From Ancylothrix sp036704045 (GTDB taxonomy: Bacteria; Cyanobacteriota; Cyanobacteriia; Cyanobacteriales; Oscillatoriaceae), in contig DATNQM010000022.1 in NCBI GenBank assembly GCA_036704045.1, positions 310,001 to 374,000 on the forward strand: DNA of 64,000 nt, written 5' to 3'. The translations under genes and the position numbers were made by a program. Each line of letters opens with the position of its first letter. Position 1 is the first letter of the stretch. The notes beneath the pieces were generated by a model. It did no database searches. It worked only from the letters and a program-made list of their open reading frames with translations, and was not told the DNA's origin. Shown piece by piece: positions 36,801-44,990 of the stretch.

Positions 36801-38103
36801 AATCGACAAATTTCTGCAAAACCCCGAAATAGACGAATTTCAAAAAAATGAATTAACCGCAAAACAAAAACAAATCAAAGCTGGAATTAAGCAAATTAAC
36901 GACTGGCTTACACCCATCCTTGAAACCGAAAATCTTAACAGTAACACAACCCTAGAAAACCTCTTAAAAATTTACACCTCCCTGCGTCAACCCTTGGCAA
37001 AAACAGACGTTAAACCCACCCAGCAACAACAAAACCTGCACATCTCAGCCTTGCAACTCATCCACGAAAAAATTAACCAATTTATCAACGAAATTAGCCA
37101 GCGTTGTGACTCCCTAAATACCGAAAAAGATTGCGTTATTTGCGAGGTAGAAATAGACCGAAATCTTCAAACCCTCCAAACCCTCCCAGACTTACCCATC
37201 CACTTAAAAGAAACTTTAGAAACAGCGAAACAAAAAGTCATTAATATCCTAGAAAAAATCAAAGAAAAAAACCTAACAAATCAAAATCAAACTCCTGAAA
37301 AAAACATCCTACAACAAGCCCAAAACCAATTACAACGTATCTGCGACTTAACCAACCTATCCGAAGCGTGGGAAATTTATCAAGACTTACAACAAACTAC
37401 CTTTCCTGAAACCATTACCCCCCAAGAATATTAGCAAAAATTACAAGACCTAAAATTGCAAGCCAAAAATCAAATAGCCGGCAAATTTAACCAACTCAGC
37501 AACCAAAAATTACAACATATCCAAGAATATGAAGCCCAAAAAATTCAATTACAAAATAGCCTACAACTTCTCTCAAACTACCCAGACTTTTCCGACCTCA
37601 AAAATCTTCTTAGCAATGCCTTAAATCGCCTAAAAATCCAACGAGAACAACTAGAAAAACAACAACAAGATCATCAAATAATCCAGCAAATACGCAGCCA
37701 CAAACCGGCCCCATCTACCACCCTCCACCAGTGCGAAATAGCCATCCAAGAAATAGAAAAACAAACAGCCAGGTTACAATTTCCCCAAGACTACCAAACA
37801 GAAATAGACCAACTTTTGCAAACCTTCAAAAACCAAATTATCAGCCACCAAAACAAACTACAACAAATACAAGAACAAATAGCCGATGAAAACTCCATCA
37901 CCCTCGACAACATCCAAATAGAATACGCAAAACTAGACAGCATTTTCAAAGACTCATCACACTACCAAGCCTATCAACAATTACAGCAACAAATAGACCA
38001 ACTTAAACTCCAAAACCGCGAAAACCAAATTATAGAAATATTCCAACAACTCCCCCCTGAACAAAGAATCAACCTCTTTAAAAAACTCTCCGCTTATTTA
38101 TAG
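33862..38103 (+). CDS. BrxC/PglY-like giant P-loop ATPase, interrupted by an in-frame TAG
   Basis: Start ATG 33862, 20 bases after the previous stop, with AAGG upstream. Codons 1-1190 are open, codon 1191 is TAG (37432-37434), and the same frame continues for 222 codons to TAG at 38101-38103. Walker A is GKGKSH (residues 77-82 in VQDYGKGKSHFG) and Walker B is ILIILDELN (261-269). The rest is helical, with a Gln/Lys-rich coiled-coil C-terminus that runs across the TAG without a break in character. The last 222 codons contain no ATG, which argues against a separate gene. Size, P-loop position and neighbours fit the BREX ATPases BrxC and PglY, whose ATPase activity is needed for phage exclusion. 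A DUF499/DUF6079-type relative is also possible. Whether the product is truncated, read through or a sequencing artefact is open. Confidence 0.72.
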
Positions 38104-38108
38104 GAAAA

Positions 38109-38438
38109 ATGACAGAAAAAACCGTAATATTAGACCCCACCGGCCTCCAAATCATCCCCCCAGACTGCATAGCCATCACCACAGAAGTCGAATGGCTGCA
38201 ACACTTTTACCAAGAAAACAAAACCTACTGGATAAAAGGAAAAAAACTCTGTGAATGGACTCGTGAATATTTACAAACTTGGAACCAAACCCAAGCAATA
38301 ATTGACGAAAAACAACCATCAAATTTAGAATTAGAAATAATCCCAGAAAACCACACAAACCCAGCCCCAGAAACCACCAACCCCAGTCCCCAAAATCAAC
38401 AAAATACCCCCGGCTTTAACATTGATGAATTCCTCTAA
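38109..38438 (+). CDS. Unknown 109-residue protein of the BREX-like cassette
   Basis: Begins 5 bases after the ATPase frame ends, with AGGA directly upstream. Residues 1-65 look folded (VILDPTGLQIIPPDCIAI, then EWLQHFYQENKTYWIKGKK and EWTREYLQTW). Residues 66-100 are Pro/Asn/Gln/Thr-rich and probably disordered. The end is a short hydrophobic/acidic tail (GFNIDEFL) of the kind that can dock into a partner. The gene overlaps the BrxL-like gene by 14 bases, suggesting coupled translation. I do not recognise a family. Confidence 0.7.
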   Translation: MTEKTVILDPTGLQIIPPDCIAITTEVEWLQHFYQENKTYWIKGKKLCEWTREYLQTWNQTQAIIDEKQPSNLELEIIPENHTNPAPETTNPSPQNQQNTPGFNIDEFL

Positions 38439-39876
38439 CTTATTCCCCTACAACAATCAACTAATCTCCGAAATATTCGGCCCCTTAAGCATAGATAAAA
38501 CCCGCCTTCCATCCAGCCAATTAACCAATATCGGAGTCCCCAGCTTCGTCGCAGAATGGTTACTAGATAAAATCATACCCGGCACCGGCCCCATCACCAC
38601 AGAACAACAACAAAAACTCGACAACTTTATAAAAAAAGCCTTCCCCCGAAAAGACGACAAAGAACACATCAAATTTAAGCTTATTCAAGGCGAAACAGTT
38701 AAAATTATAGCCCTAATGCAAGTCCGAATAAACCTCAAACCAGGACAAGAAGAAATACCCGAACCAACAGCCCAAATACCAACTCTTTCATTCACAGACA
38801 TCCGCATTTCCACAGAAATAGTCCAGCGCCACGAACGACTATTAAGACAAGGAATATGGGGAAAAATTACCTTAGCAATGAAACCCAACGGAGAAATAGA
38901 AATCATCGACTTTGACCCCTTCCAATCCTCAAATGTTAACCTTCAAACTTATAGCCAATATCGAAGCCAAATAAACACCGAAAAATGGCGAGATTTAATG
39001 TTTTGTTCAATGGGATATAACCCCGAAAATCCTACCTATAGCCGCCAATCAAAAACATGGATACTAGCCCGACTATTACCTATAGTAGAACCAAACTATC
39101 ACCTGTGGGAACTCGCCCCAAAAGGAACCGGCAAAAGCTTCATATTTGAAAACCTCAGCAGCAAAGTCAAACTAATAAGCGGCGGAAAAATAGGGCCAGC
39201 AGTCTTATTTTTTAACGGAAAAACAAAAGAAATAGGATTACTAGGTTCCTATGATACCGTCGTATTAGACGAAGTACAAAGCCTATATTTTGAAAACCCA
39301 GAAGAAATGATCGGCCCCCTAAAAAACTATCTAGCAAATGGCCGGTATAACCGCAGCGGATATGCAGACGTCAGCAGTGATTGTTCCCTTGTGATGTTAG
39401 CAAACATAGAATTAAACGAACAACAAAAACCCAAAAACGAAAACAACCTATTAACCGGCCTACCAAACTACCTCAAAGAAACAGCCTTTCTCGACCGATT
39501 TGCCGGCATCCTTCCGGGGTGGGAAATACCCAAATTTCAACAAAACATGACCGCCAATCAAACCGGCCTAAAAACCGACTACTTTGCAGAAGCATTACTA
39601 ACATTAAGACAAGACAACCGACATTTACAATACGCCAAACAATACACAAAATTTGACACAAAAACTATCACAATTCGTGATGAACAAGCAATATTAAAAA
39701 GCGCTTCTGGCTTCCTAAAAATTTTATATCCCCACCTAAACCTAACCCTACAAGACTACGAAAGAGACTGCCTACAACCCGCCATCAAAATGCGCCAACA
39801 AATACGCAACCTTCTATACCACCTAGACGACGAATTCAAACAATATGGCCCCGAAATTTATGCCGATGCCAAATAA
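38425..39876 (+). CDS. BrxL-like AAA+ ATPase lacking the Lon protease domain
   Basis: 483 residues from ATG 38425 (a TTG one codon earlier is less likely). The N-terminal domain (1-200) carries the BrxL-type segment LFPYNNQLISEIFGP...GVPSFVAEWLLDK. The AAA+ domain follows: Walker A PKGTGKS (232-238), the block KLISGGKIGPAVLFFNGKTK, Walker B TVVLDEVQ (278-285), then GPLKNYLANGRYNR. This is the organisation of BREX BrxL, a DNA-binding AAA+ protein with a Lon-related C-terminal domain. Usual length is about 680 residues; this one stops at 483, so the Lon-like part is missing. It ends the cassette; the next gene is an unrelated ion pump. Confidence 0.8.
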   Translation: MNSSNLFPYNNQLISEIFGPLSIDKTRLPSSQLTNIGVPSFVAEWLLDKIIPGTGPITTEQQQKLDNFIKKAFPRKDDKEHIKFKLIQGETVKIIALMQVRINLKPGQEEIPEPTAQIPTLSFTDIRISTEIVQRHERLLRQGIWGKITLAMKPNGEIEIIDFDPFQSSNVNLQTYSQYRSQINTEKWRDLMFCSMGYNPENPTYSRQSKTWILARLLPIVEPNYHLWELAPKGTGKSFIFENLSSKVKLISGGKIGPAVLFFNGKTKEIGLLGSYDTVVLDEVQSLYFENPEEMIGPLKNYLANGRYNRSGYADVSSDCSLVMLANIELNEQQKPKNENNLLTGLPNYLKETAFLDRFAGILPGWEIPKFQQNMTANQTGLKTDYFAEALLTLRQDNRHLQYAKQYTKFDTKTITIRDEQAILKSASGFLKILYPHLNLTLQDYERDCLQPAIKMRQQIRNLLYHLDDEFKQYGPEIYADAK

Positions 39877-40093
39877 AACAACAAACCCCCTTTCCAGCAA
39901 ACAATACTCTCTACCCCGTAGCCACCCACCCAACCACTGCCAACCGTCCTAGAGAGCAAACGATAAGCTAATCTTAAACCTAGACCCAAAAACAGACCGG
40001 CAATCCAAAACAGCCGGTTTGCTGAGTCTCCCAACCAGGGAAAAACAACCCTGGCCCTATTTACAAGACCTATTGACGAGCGAACTCCCACTC

Positions 40094-42937
40094 ATGTCAT
40101 CACATACTCTGCCGGATAAAGCGATGGCTTGGCAAACATTGCCAGTAGACAAAACCCTAGAACAACTCCAAACCGACAGCGAAGCCGGCCTAAGCACCTC
40201 CAAGGTCAGCGAACGTCAAGCCCGCTATGGCCCCAACGAACTCCAAGAAACAGCCGGTCGTAGCGCCTGGCAAATTCTCCTAGATCAGTTCACCAACATC
40301 ATGCTACTGATGCTGATCGGAGTCGCCCTAATCTCAGGAGTCTTAGACTTCTTGGATCTTCAAGCCGGCAAACTCAAACCAGGGGAAATCCCCTTCAAAG
40401 ACACAACAGCGATTCTCATCATCGTCGTCCTTAATGGAGTCCTAGGCTACCTGCAAGAAAGCCGCGCCGAAAAAGCCCTCGCCGCCCTCAAAAAACTCTC
40501 CTCCCCCCTAGTACGAGTCATCCGCGACGGCAGAATTCTTGAAGTTCCCGCCAAAGAAATCGTCCCCGGAGATGTGATGCTCGTAGAAGCAGGAGTACAA
40601 ATCGCCGCCGACGGACGCCTAATCGAAGCCTCCAACCTGCAAATTAGAGAATCCGCCCTTACCGGCGAAGCAAACGCCGTCAACAAACAAGCCCAAATCG
40701 AACTCAAAGAAGACACCCCCCTAGGCGACCGAATAAACCTAGTCTTTCAAGGTACCGAAGTCGTACACGGACGAGGCAAAGTAGTCGTCACCGGCACCGG
40801 AATGCAAACCGAACTCGGACGCATCGCCGCCCTTTTACAAGGCGTTGAATCTGAACCGACGCCCCTACAACAACGCATGGGCCAACTCGGTAACGTCCTC
40901 GTATCCGGTTCCCTCGCCCTCGTCGCCATCGTCGTCCTCTTCGGCCTAGTCCAAAGTAACTGGAACCTCAACGTCCTCAAAGAACTCGTGGAAGTCTCCC
41001 TTAGTATGGCCGTCGCCGTCGTACCCGAAGGCTTACCCGCCGTCATCACCGTTACCCTAGCCCTGGGTACCCAAAGAATGGTGAAACGCCACGCCCTGAT
41101 CCGTAAACTTCCCGCCGTCGAAACCCTCGGATCAGTCACCACCATTTGCTCAGACAAAACCGGCACCCTCACCCAAAACAAAATGGTGGTACAGCGCCTC
41201 GAAACCGCCAGTCGCACCATAGCCATCACCGGCGAAGGATACGCCCCCGTCGGAGACTTCCGCGCCGCCGAACGCACCATTAACCCCGAAGAATACACAG
41301 ACCTCCAAATTCTTCTCCTAGCCTGTGTCCTCTGTAACGATGCCGTTTTACAGATGGACAAAAATCAATGGAGCATTCTGGGCGACCCCACCGAAGGAGC
41401 CCTGCTTTCCCTAGCAGGAAAAGCCGGTCTGTACAAAGAAGAATGGAACCGCAAACTGTCCCGTGTTGGCGAGTTTCCCTTCTCCTCTGAACGCAAACGC
41501 ATGAGCACCATCTGCCAAAATGCCTCTACCATTTTGCGTTCCCTCGTCTTTGAAGGCGGAAACGGAGAAGCCCCTTATCTAATGTTCACCAAAGGATCTC
41601 CCGAACTGATCCTAGAACGCTGTTCTCACATTATTGTTGACAACCAAGTACAAAATCTCACCCCCGCCCAACGGCAAATAATCCTCAACCAAAACAACCA
41701 AATGGCAGGGGCCGGTCTCCGCGTCCTTGGCTTTAGCTGCAAACCACTTTACGAAGTCCCCCCAGAAAGCCAAGACGAAACCAGCGAACGGCAACTAGTC
41801 TGGCTTGGCTTAATTAGTATGCTCGACGCCCCGCGTCCCGAAGTTCGTGAAGCCGTTGCCAAATGTCGCGCCGCCGGCATCCGTCCGGTAATGATCACCG
41901 GCGACCACCAACTCACCGCCAGCGCCATCGCCCAAGACCTCGGTATTGCTAAGGCCGGTGATCGTGTCCTCGTCGGCCAACAACTCGAAGCACTCTCCCA
42001 AGCTCAACTCGAACAAGAAGTCGAACACGTCAGCGTCTACGCCCGTGTGGCCCCAGAACACAAACTTAGAATTGTCCAAGCCCTACAAACTAATGGCGAA
42101 TTTGTCGCCATGACCGGCGATGGAGTCAACGACGCCCCCGCCCTCAAACAAGCCGACATCGGTATTGCAATGGGCATCACCGGCACAGACGTCAGCAAAG
42201 AAGCAAGCGACATGGTGTTGCTAGATGACAACTTTGCTACCATCGTCGCCGCCACCGAAGAAGGTAGAACCGTTTACACCAACATCCGCCGGTTCATCAA
42301 ATACATTCTCGGTAGCAACATCGGTGAAGTCATCACCATCGCTGCTGCACCACTTTTAGGCTTGGGAGGTGTTCCCCTTTCCCCATTACAAATTTTGTGG
42401 ATGAACCTTGTTACCGATGGCGTACCGGCCCTGGCCCTAGCGGTCGAGCCTGCCGAGCCAAACGTAATGAGACGCCCCCCCAACAACCCCAAAGAAAGCA
42501 TCTTTGCGCGCGGTTTGGGTTCCTACATGGTGCGTATTGGTATCATTTTTGCCATCCTCACCATTGTTCTTATGGAATGGGCCTACAACCACACTACCAA
42601 ACTCCCCTCTCCAGCCGGTCTCAGTCCTGATCGTTGGAAAACAATGGTCTTTACTACCCTTTGTTTAGCCCAAATGGGACACGCCCTCGCCATTCGTTCT
42701 AACACTCAATTGACCATAGAAATGAACCCCTTTACAAACTTGTTTGTTTGGGGCGCTGTTATCGTTACGAGTGCATTACAATTAGCGCTAGTTTATGTTA
42801 AACCTCTCCAAGAATTTTTTGGAACTCATGCTCTCAGTGGTTTGGAGTTGTTAATTTGCATTGGTTTTAGTGCTTTAATGTTTGTCTGGATTGAGTTGGA
42901 AAAACTCTTTATTCGTTGGTATCGTTCCAGAAAGTAA
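40094..42937 (+). CDS. Cation-transporting P-type ATPase (calcium-pump type IIA)
   Basis: 947 residues from ATG 40094; a TTG 25 codons upstream and an ATG at 40124 are alternatives. It pumps a cation, probably Ca2+, across the membrane by way of an aspartyl-phosphate. Seen: an N-terminal cation-ATPase domain (AMAWQTLPVDKTLEQL), TGEA-type actuator motif (ALTGEANAV), the PEGLPA motif in the cation-binding helix, the phosphorylated Asp354 in CSDKTGTLTQNK, the nucleotide-binding KGSPE, and TGDGVNDAPALKQADIGIAMG. About eight to ten membrane helices are present. Strand composition is strongly C-rich and G-poor. No regulator lies nearby. Confidence 0.93.
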   Translation: MSSHTLPDKAMAWQTLPVDKTLEQLQTDSEAGLSTSKVSERQARYGPNELQETAGRSAWQILLDQFTNIMLLMLIGVALISGVLDFLDLQAGKLKPGEIPFKDTTAILIIVVLNGVLGYLQESRAEKALAALKKLSSPLVRVIRDGRILEVPAKEIVPGDVMLVEAGVQIAADGRLIEASNLQIRESALTGEANAVNKQAQIELKEDTPLGDRINLVFQGTEVVHGRGKVVVTGTGMQTELGRIAALLQGVESEPTPLQQRMGQLGNVLVSGSLALVAIVVLFGLVQSNWNLNVLKELVEVSLSMAVAVVPEGLPAVITVTLALGTQRMVKRHALIRKLPAVETLGSVTTICSDKTGTLTQNKMVVQRLETASRTIAITGEGYAPVGDFRAAERTINPEEYTDLQILLLACVLCNDAVLQMDKNQWSILGDPTEGALLSLAGKAGLYKEEWNRKLSRVGEFPFSSERKRMSTICQNASTILRSLVFEGGNGEAPYLMFTKGSPELILERCSHIIVDNQVQNLTPAQRQIILNQNNQMAGAGLRVLGFSCKPLYEVPPESQDETSERQLVWLGLISMLDAPRPEVREAVAKCRAAGIRPVMITGDHQLTASAIAQDLGIAKAGDRVLVGQQLEALSQAQLEQEVEHVSVYARVAPEHKLRIVQALQTNGEFVAMTGDGVNDAPALKQADIGIAMGITGTDVSKEASDMVLLDDNFATIVAATEEGRTVYTNIRRFIKYILGSNIGEVITIAAAPLLGLGGVPLSPLQILWMNLVTDGVPALALAVEPAEPNVMRRPPNNPKESIFARGLGSYMVRIGIIFAILTIVLMEWAYNHTTKLPSPAGLSPDRWKTMVFTTLCLAQMGHALAIRSNTQLTIEMNPFTNLFVWGAVIVTSALQLALVYVKPLQEFFGTHALSGLELLICIGFSALMFVWIELEKLFIRWYRSRK

Positions 42938-42950
42938 GAGTTTGTTATTA

Positions 42951-42992
42951 GTTCATTGTCTTTTGTCTATCTTTGGACAAGAGACAATGAAC
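42951..42992. repeat. Long hairpin after the P-type ATPase gene
   Basis: A 17-bp stem (42951-42967 with 42976-42992; ends GTTCATTGTC and GACAATGAAC; one G-T pair) closes an 8-base loop. It lies 14 bases after the stop codon. There is no T-run directly after it. It may terminate or protect the mRNA, or be a scattered repeat of the kind common in cyanobacteria. Confidence 0.7.
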
Positions 42993-43119
42993 GATAAACT
43001 TTTAATTGTGGTAATTTTTAGATTTTACTTAATTTTATCGCTTCTTTTTTAACCGTAGATAAACACAGATAGGTTTTCTTTTTTAGGCTGTTATGATTAT
43101 TTTTTATATCTAAAGACTT

Positions 43120-44253
43120 ATGTTTCTTAAACATTTGCATTTGCGGCGTTTCCGCAACTATTTAGATCAGGAGGTGGATTTTTCTGCTCCTAAAACAATT
43201 TTATTAGGCGATAATGCTCAAGGAAAATCAAATTTATTAGAAGCAGTTGGTTTACTTTCTACTCTCAAAAGTTATCGGGCCGGTAGAGACCGAGAATTAG
43301 TTAAGGATGGTGAAGAAACCGGCCAAATTTATGCTAGTCTTTCTCGACAATATGGGCCGGTAGAACTTTCTTTAATTCTGCGTACCACCGGCCAGCGTAC
43401 TTGCTCCATAAATGGCAACTCTCTGCGTCGCAAACATGATTTTTTAGGTGTTTTAAATACTGTACAATTTTCCAGTTTAGATATAGATTTAGTTCGCGGT
43501 AGCCCAGAAATTAGACGCAATTGGTTAGATAATTTATTAGTTCAACTTGAACCTATTTATGCCTATATTTTACAACAATATAATCAAGTTTTACGCCAAA
43601 GAAACGCTTTACTAAAACAAATTCAAACTTCAGAAACTCGCCGCGATGTCACCGAACTTGCCCTGTGGGATGCTCAACTAGCAACCACCGGCACCCGTGT
43701 CACCAGACGCAGAGCCAGAGCCCTTGAAAGGCTAACTCCTATTGCTGAAATTTGGCACTCTGCCATTAGCGGAAGAATCGAAAATTTAGAAATTAAATAT
43801 GCCCCAAATTTAGGAGCCATTTATGATAGTTCTTTGCGTGATGACCCCGAAAAACTTAAACAAGCATTTTTAGAACAAATACAACAAAAAACCAGCGCCG
43901 AATGCCATCAAGGTATCAGTTTAGTAGGGCCCCATCGAGATGAAATAGAGTTAATTATTAATCAAACACCGGCCAGACAATACGGTTCCCAAGGTCAACA
44001 AAGAACCTTAGTTTTAGCTTTAAAATTGGCCGAATTAAAACTAATTGAAGAAGTAGTCGGAGAACCACCCCTCTTATTACTTGATGATGTTTTAGCCGAA
44101 TTAGACCTGCGCCGGCAAACCCAATTACTCGAAGCCATTCAAGACCGTTTCCAAACCTTAATTACCACCACCCATTTAGGCACTTTTGAAAATTCTTGGT
44201 TAAAAGAATCTCAAGTTTTATATGTCGAAGCCGGTCGTATTTCTCCAGCCTAA
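43120..44253 (+). CDS. recF: DNA replication and repair protein RecF
   Basis: 377 residues, normal length. RecF loads RecA at single-strand gaps together with RecO and RecR. Seen: N-terminal LKHLHLRRFRNYLDQ, Walker A GDNAQGKSN (30-38), the block VGLLSTLKSYRAGRDRELV, the ABC signature region YGSQGQQRTLVLALKLAEL, and Walker B with D-loop PLLLLDDVLAELD. The gene is not next to dnaN or dnaA, as is usual in cyanobacteria. A perfect hairpin follows the stop. Confidence 0.97.
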   Translation: MFLKHLHLRRFRNYLDQEVDFSAPKTILLGDNAQGKSNLLEAVGLLSTLKSYRAGRDRELVKDGEETGQIYASLSRQYGPVELSLILRTTGQRTCSINGNSLRRKHDFLGVLNTVQFSSLDIDLVRGSPEIRRNWLDNLLVQLEPIYAYILQQYNQVLRQRNALLKQIQTSETRRDVTELALWDAQLATTGTRVTRRRARALERLTPIAEIWHSAISGRIENLEIKYAPNLGAIYDSSLRDDPEKLKQAFLEQIQQKTSAECHQGISLVGPHRDEIELIINQTPARQYGSQGQQRTLVLALKLAELKLIEEVVGEPPLLLLDDVLAELDLRRQTQLLEAIQDRFQTLITTTHLGTFENSWLKESQVLYVEAGRISPA

Positions 44254-44283
44254 CATTGCCCACCGGCCTAATAGTGGGCAATG
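44254..44283. terminator. Hairpin between convergent recF and DUF3172 gene
   Basis: A perfect 10-bp stem CATTGCCCAC/GTGGGCAATG (44254-44263 and 44274-44283) begins just after the recF stop. Its place between convergent genes suggests termination, though a T-run is lacking. Confidence 0.55.
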
Positions 44284-44303
44284 CGAAAACCAACAATTTC
44301 AAC

Positions 44304-44801
44304 TTAAAATCGTTCGGTTTCTGGAGGTGGTGCACCGGCCCCAGGTTGATTTAAAAATAGATTTTTGGCAGAATCATTTTGATACACACAGTTAATTTCT
44401 GGTTGACTTTCTAAGACCCCAGTGAAACCAAAAGTATTCATCCGATTTTTACACTCATTACTTTGTTGTTGAGTAACTAACTTGCGCTGTTCTAACACAA
44501 ACCAGTTATTTGTTCGCAACACACAACCAGGTTTCATGCTAGGTTGAGCAACATAAACATTAAAAGGATTTAATGTCACAAAAATTCGAGCATCCATCAC
44601 AACCGCACTAGCGCCAAATTGAATACAAACATCCGGGTTAGGTGCACTGCGATCAATAAATTCGCGGGAGGCGACATTTTCGGGGCCAACGTTTGCAGTA
44701 GAACTAAAGGCAATACCAATGCCTACACCTAAAATAAAAATGCCGGCAAAGAGTGCCAGAGAAGTGTAATTAAAAAATGAATTACCAGATTTACGTTTCA
44801 T
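44304..44801 (-). CDS. DUF3172 membrane-anchored protein
   Basis: 165 residues from ATG 44801 (MKRKSGNSFF); a TTG three codons earlier is rejected. One N-terminal membrane helix (about 13-33: SLALFAGIFILGVGIGIAF) is followed by a conserved cyanobacterial domain with SREFIDRSAPNPDVCIQFGA, VTLNPFNVYVAQPSMKPGCVLR, and CKNRMNTFGFTG, then CVYQNDSAKNLF. Cysteines at about 59, 92, 116 and 137 may form disulfides outside the cytoplasm. The family is found in cyanobacteria and, as I recall, in plastids; the function is not established. The tail is Pro-rich. Confidence 0.88.
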   Translation of the reverse strand: MKRKSGNSFFNYTSLALFAGIFILGVGIGIAFSSTANVGPENVASREFIDRSAPNPDVCIQFGASAVVMDARIFVTLNPFNVYVAQPSMKPGCVLRTNNWFVLEQRKLVTQQQSNECKNRMNTFGFTGVLESQPEINCVYQNDSAKNLFLNQPGAGAPPPETERF

Positions 44802-44920
44802 ACTCAGCAACTCAACTCCAGTTTATTATAAGAAAAAAGCACGGTTTGTCTGTCCTTTAAAATTTCCAGCCCCGGCCAATTCTATGTCCCTAATATTATT
44901 TTAGATTTTAGTTGCAAGGT

Positions 44921-44980
44921 TTTAAAAAACCTCTGTACTCTACTCCCTCAGCGTTAGCGTTAAGGAAACGAGACAGAGGT
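44921..44980 (-). terminator. Terminator of the DUF3370 gene
   Basis: On the minus strand, ACCTCTGT...ACAGAGGT (44973-44980 pairing with 44929-44936) closes a long internal loop and is followed by TTTTTT. It lies just after the stop of the gene at 44991. Confidence 0.55.
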
Positions 44981-44990
44981 ATTAAATAAA

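Noticed and set aside
37456..38103. Separate gene starting from TTG after the internal TAG
   Set aside because: No ribosome binding site, no ATG in the whole stretch, same frame and same coiled-coil character as the ATPase; better seen as its interrupted tail.
44938..44972. Possible tRNA-like or small RNA fold inside the loop of the DUF3370 terminator
   Set aside because: No tRNA arms or T-loop motif could be built; treated as terminator loop.
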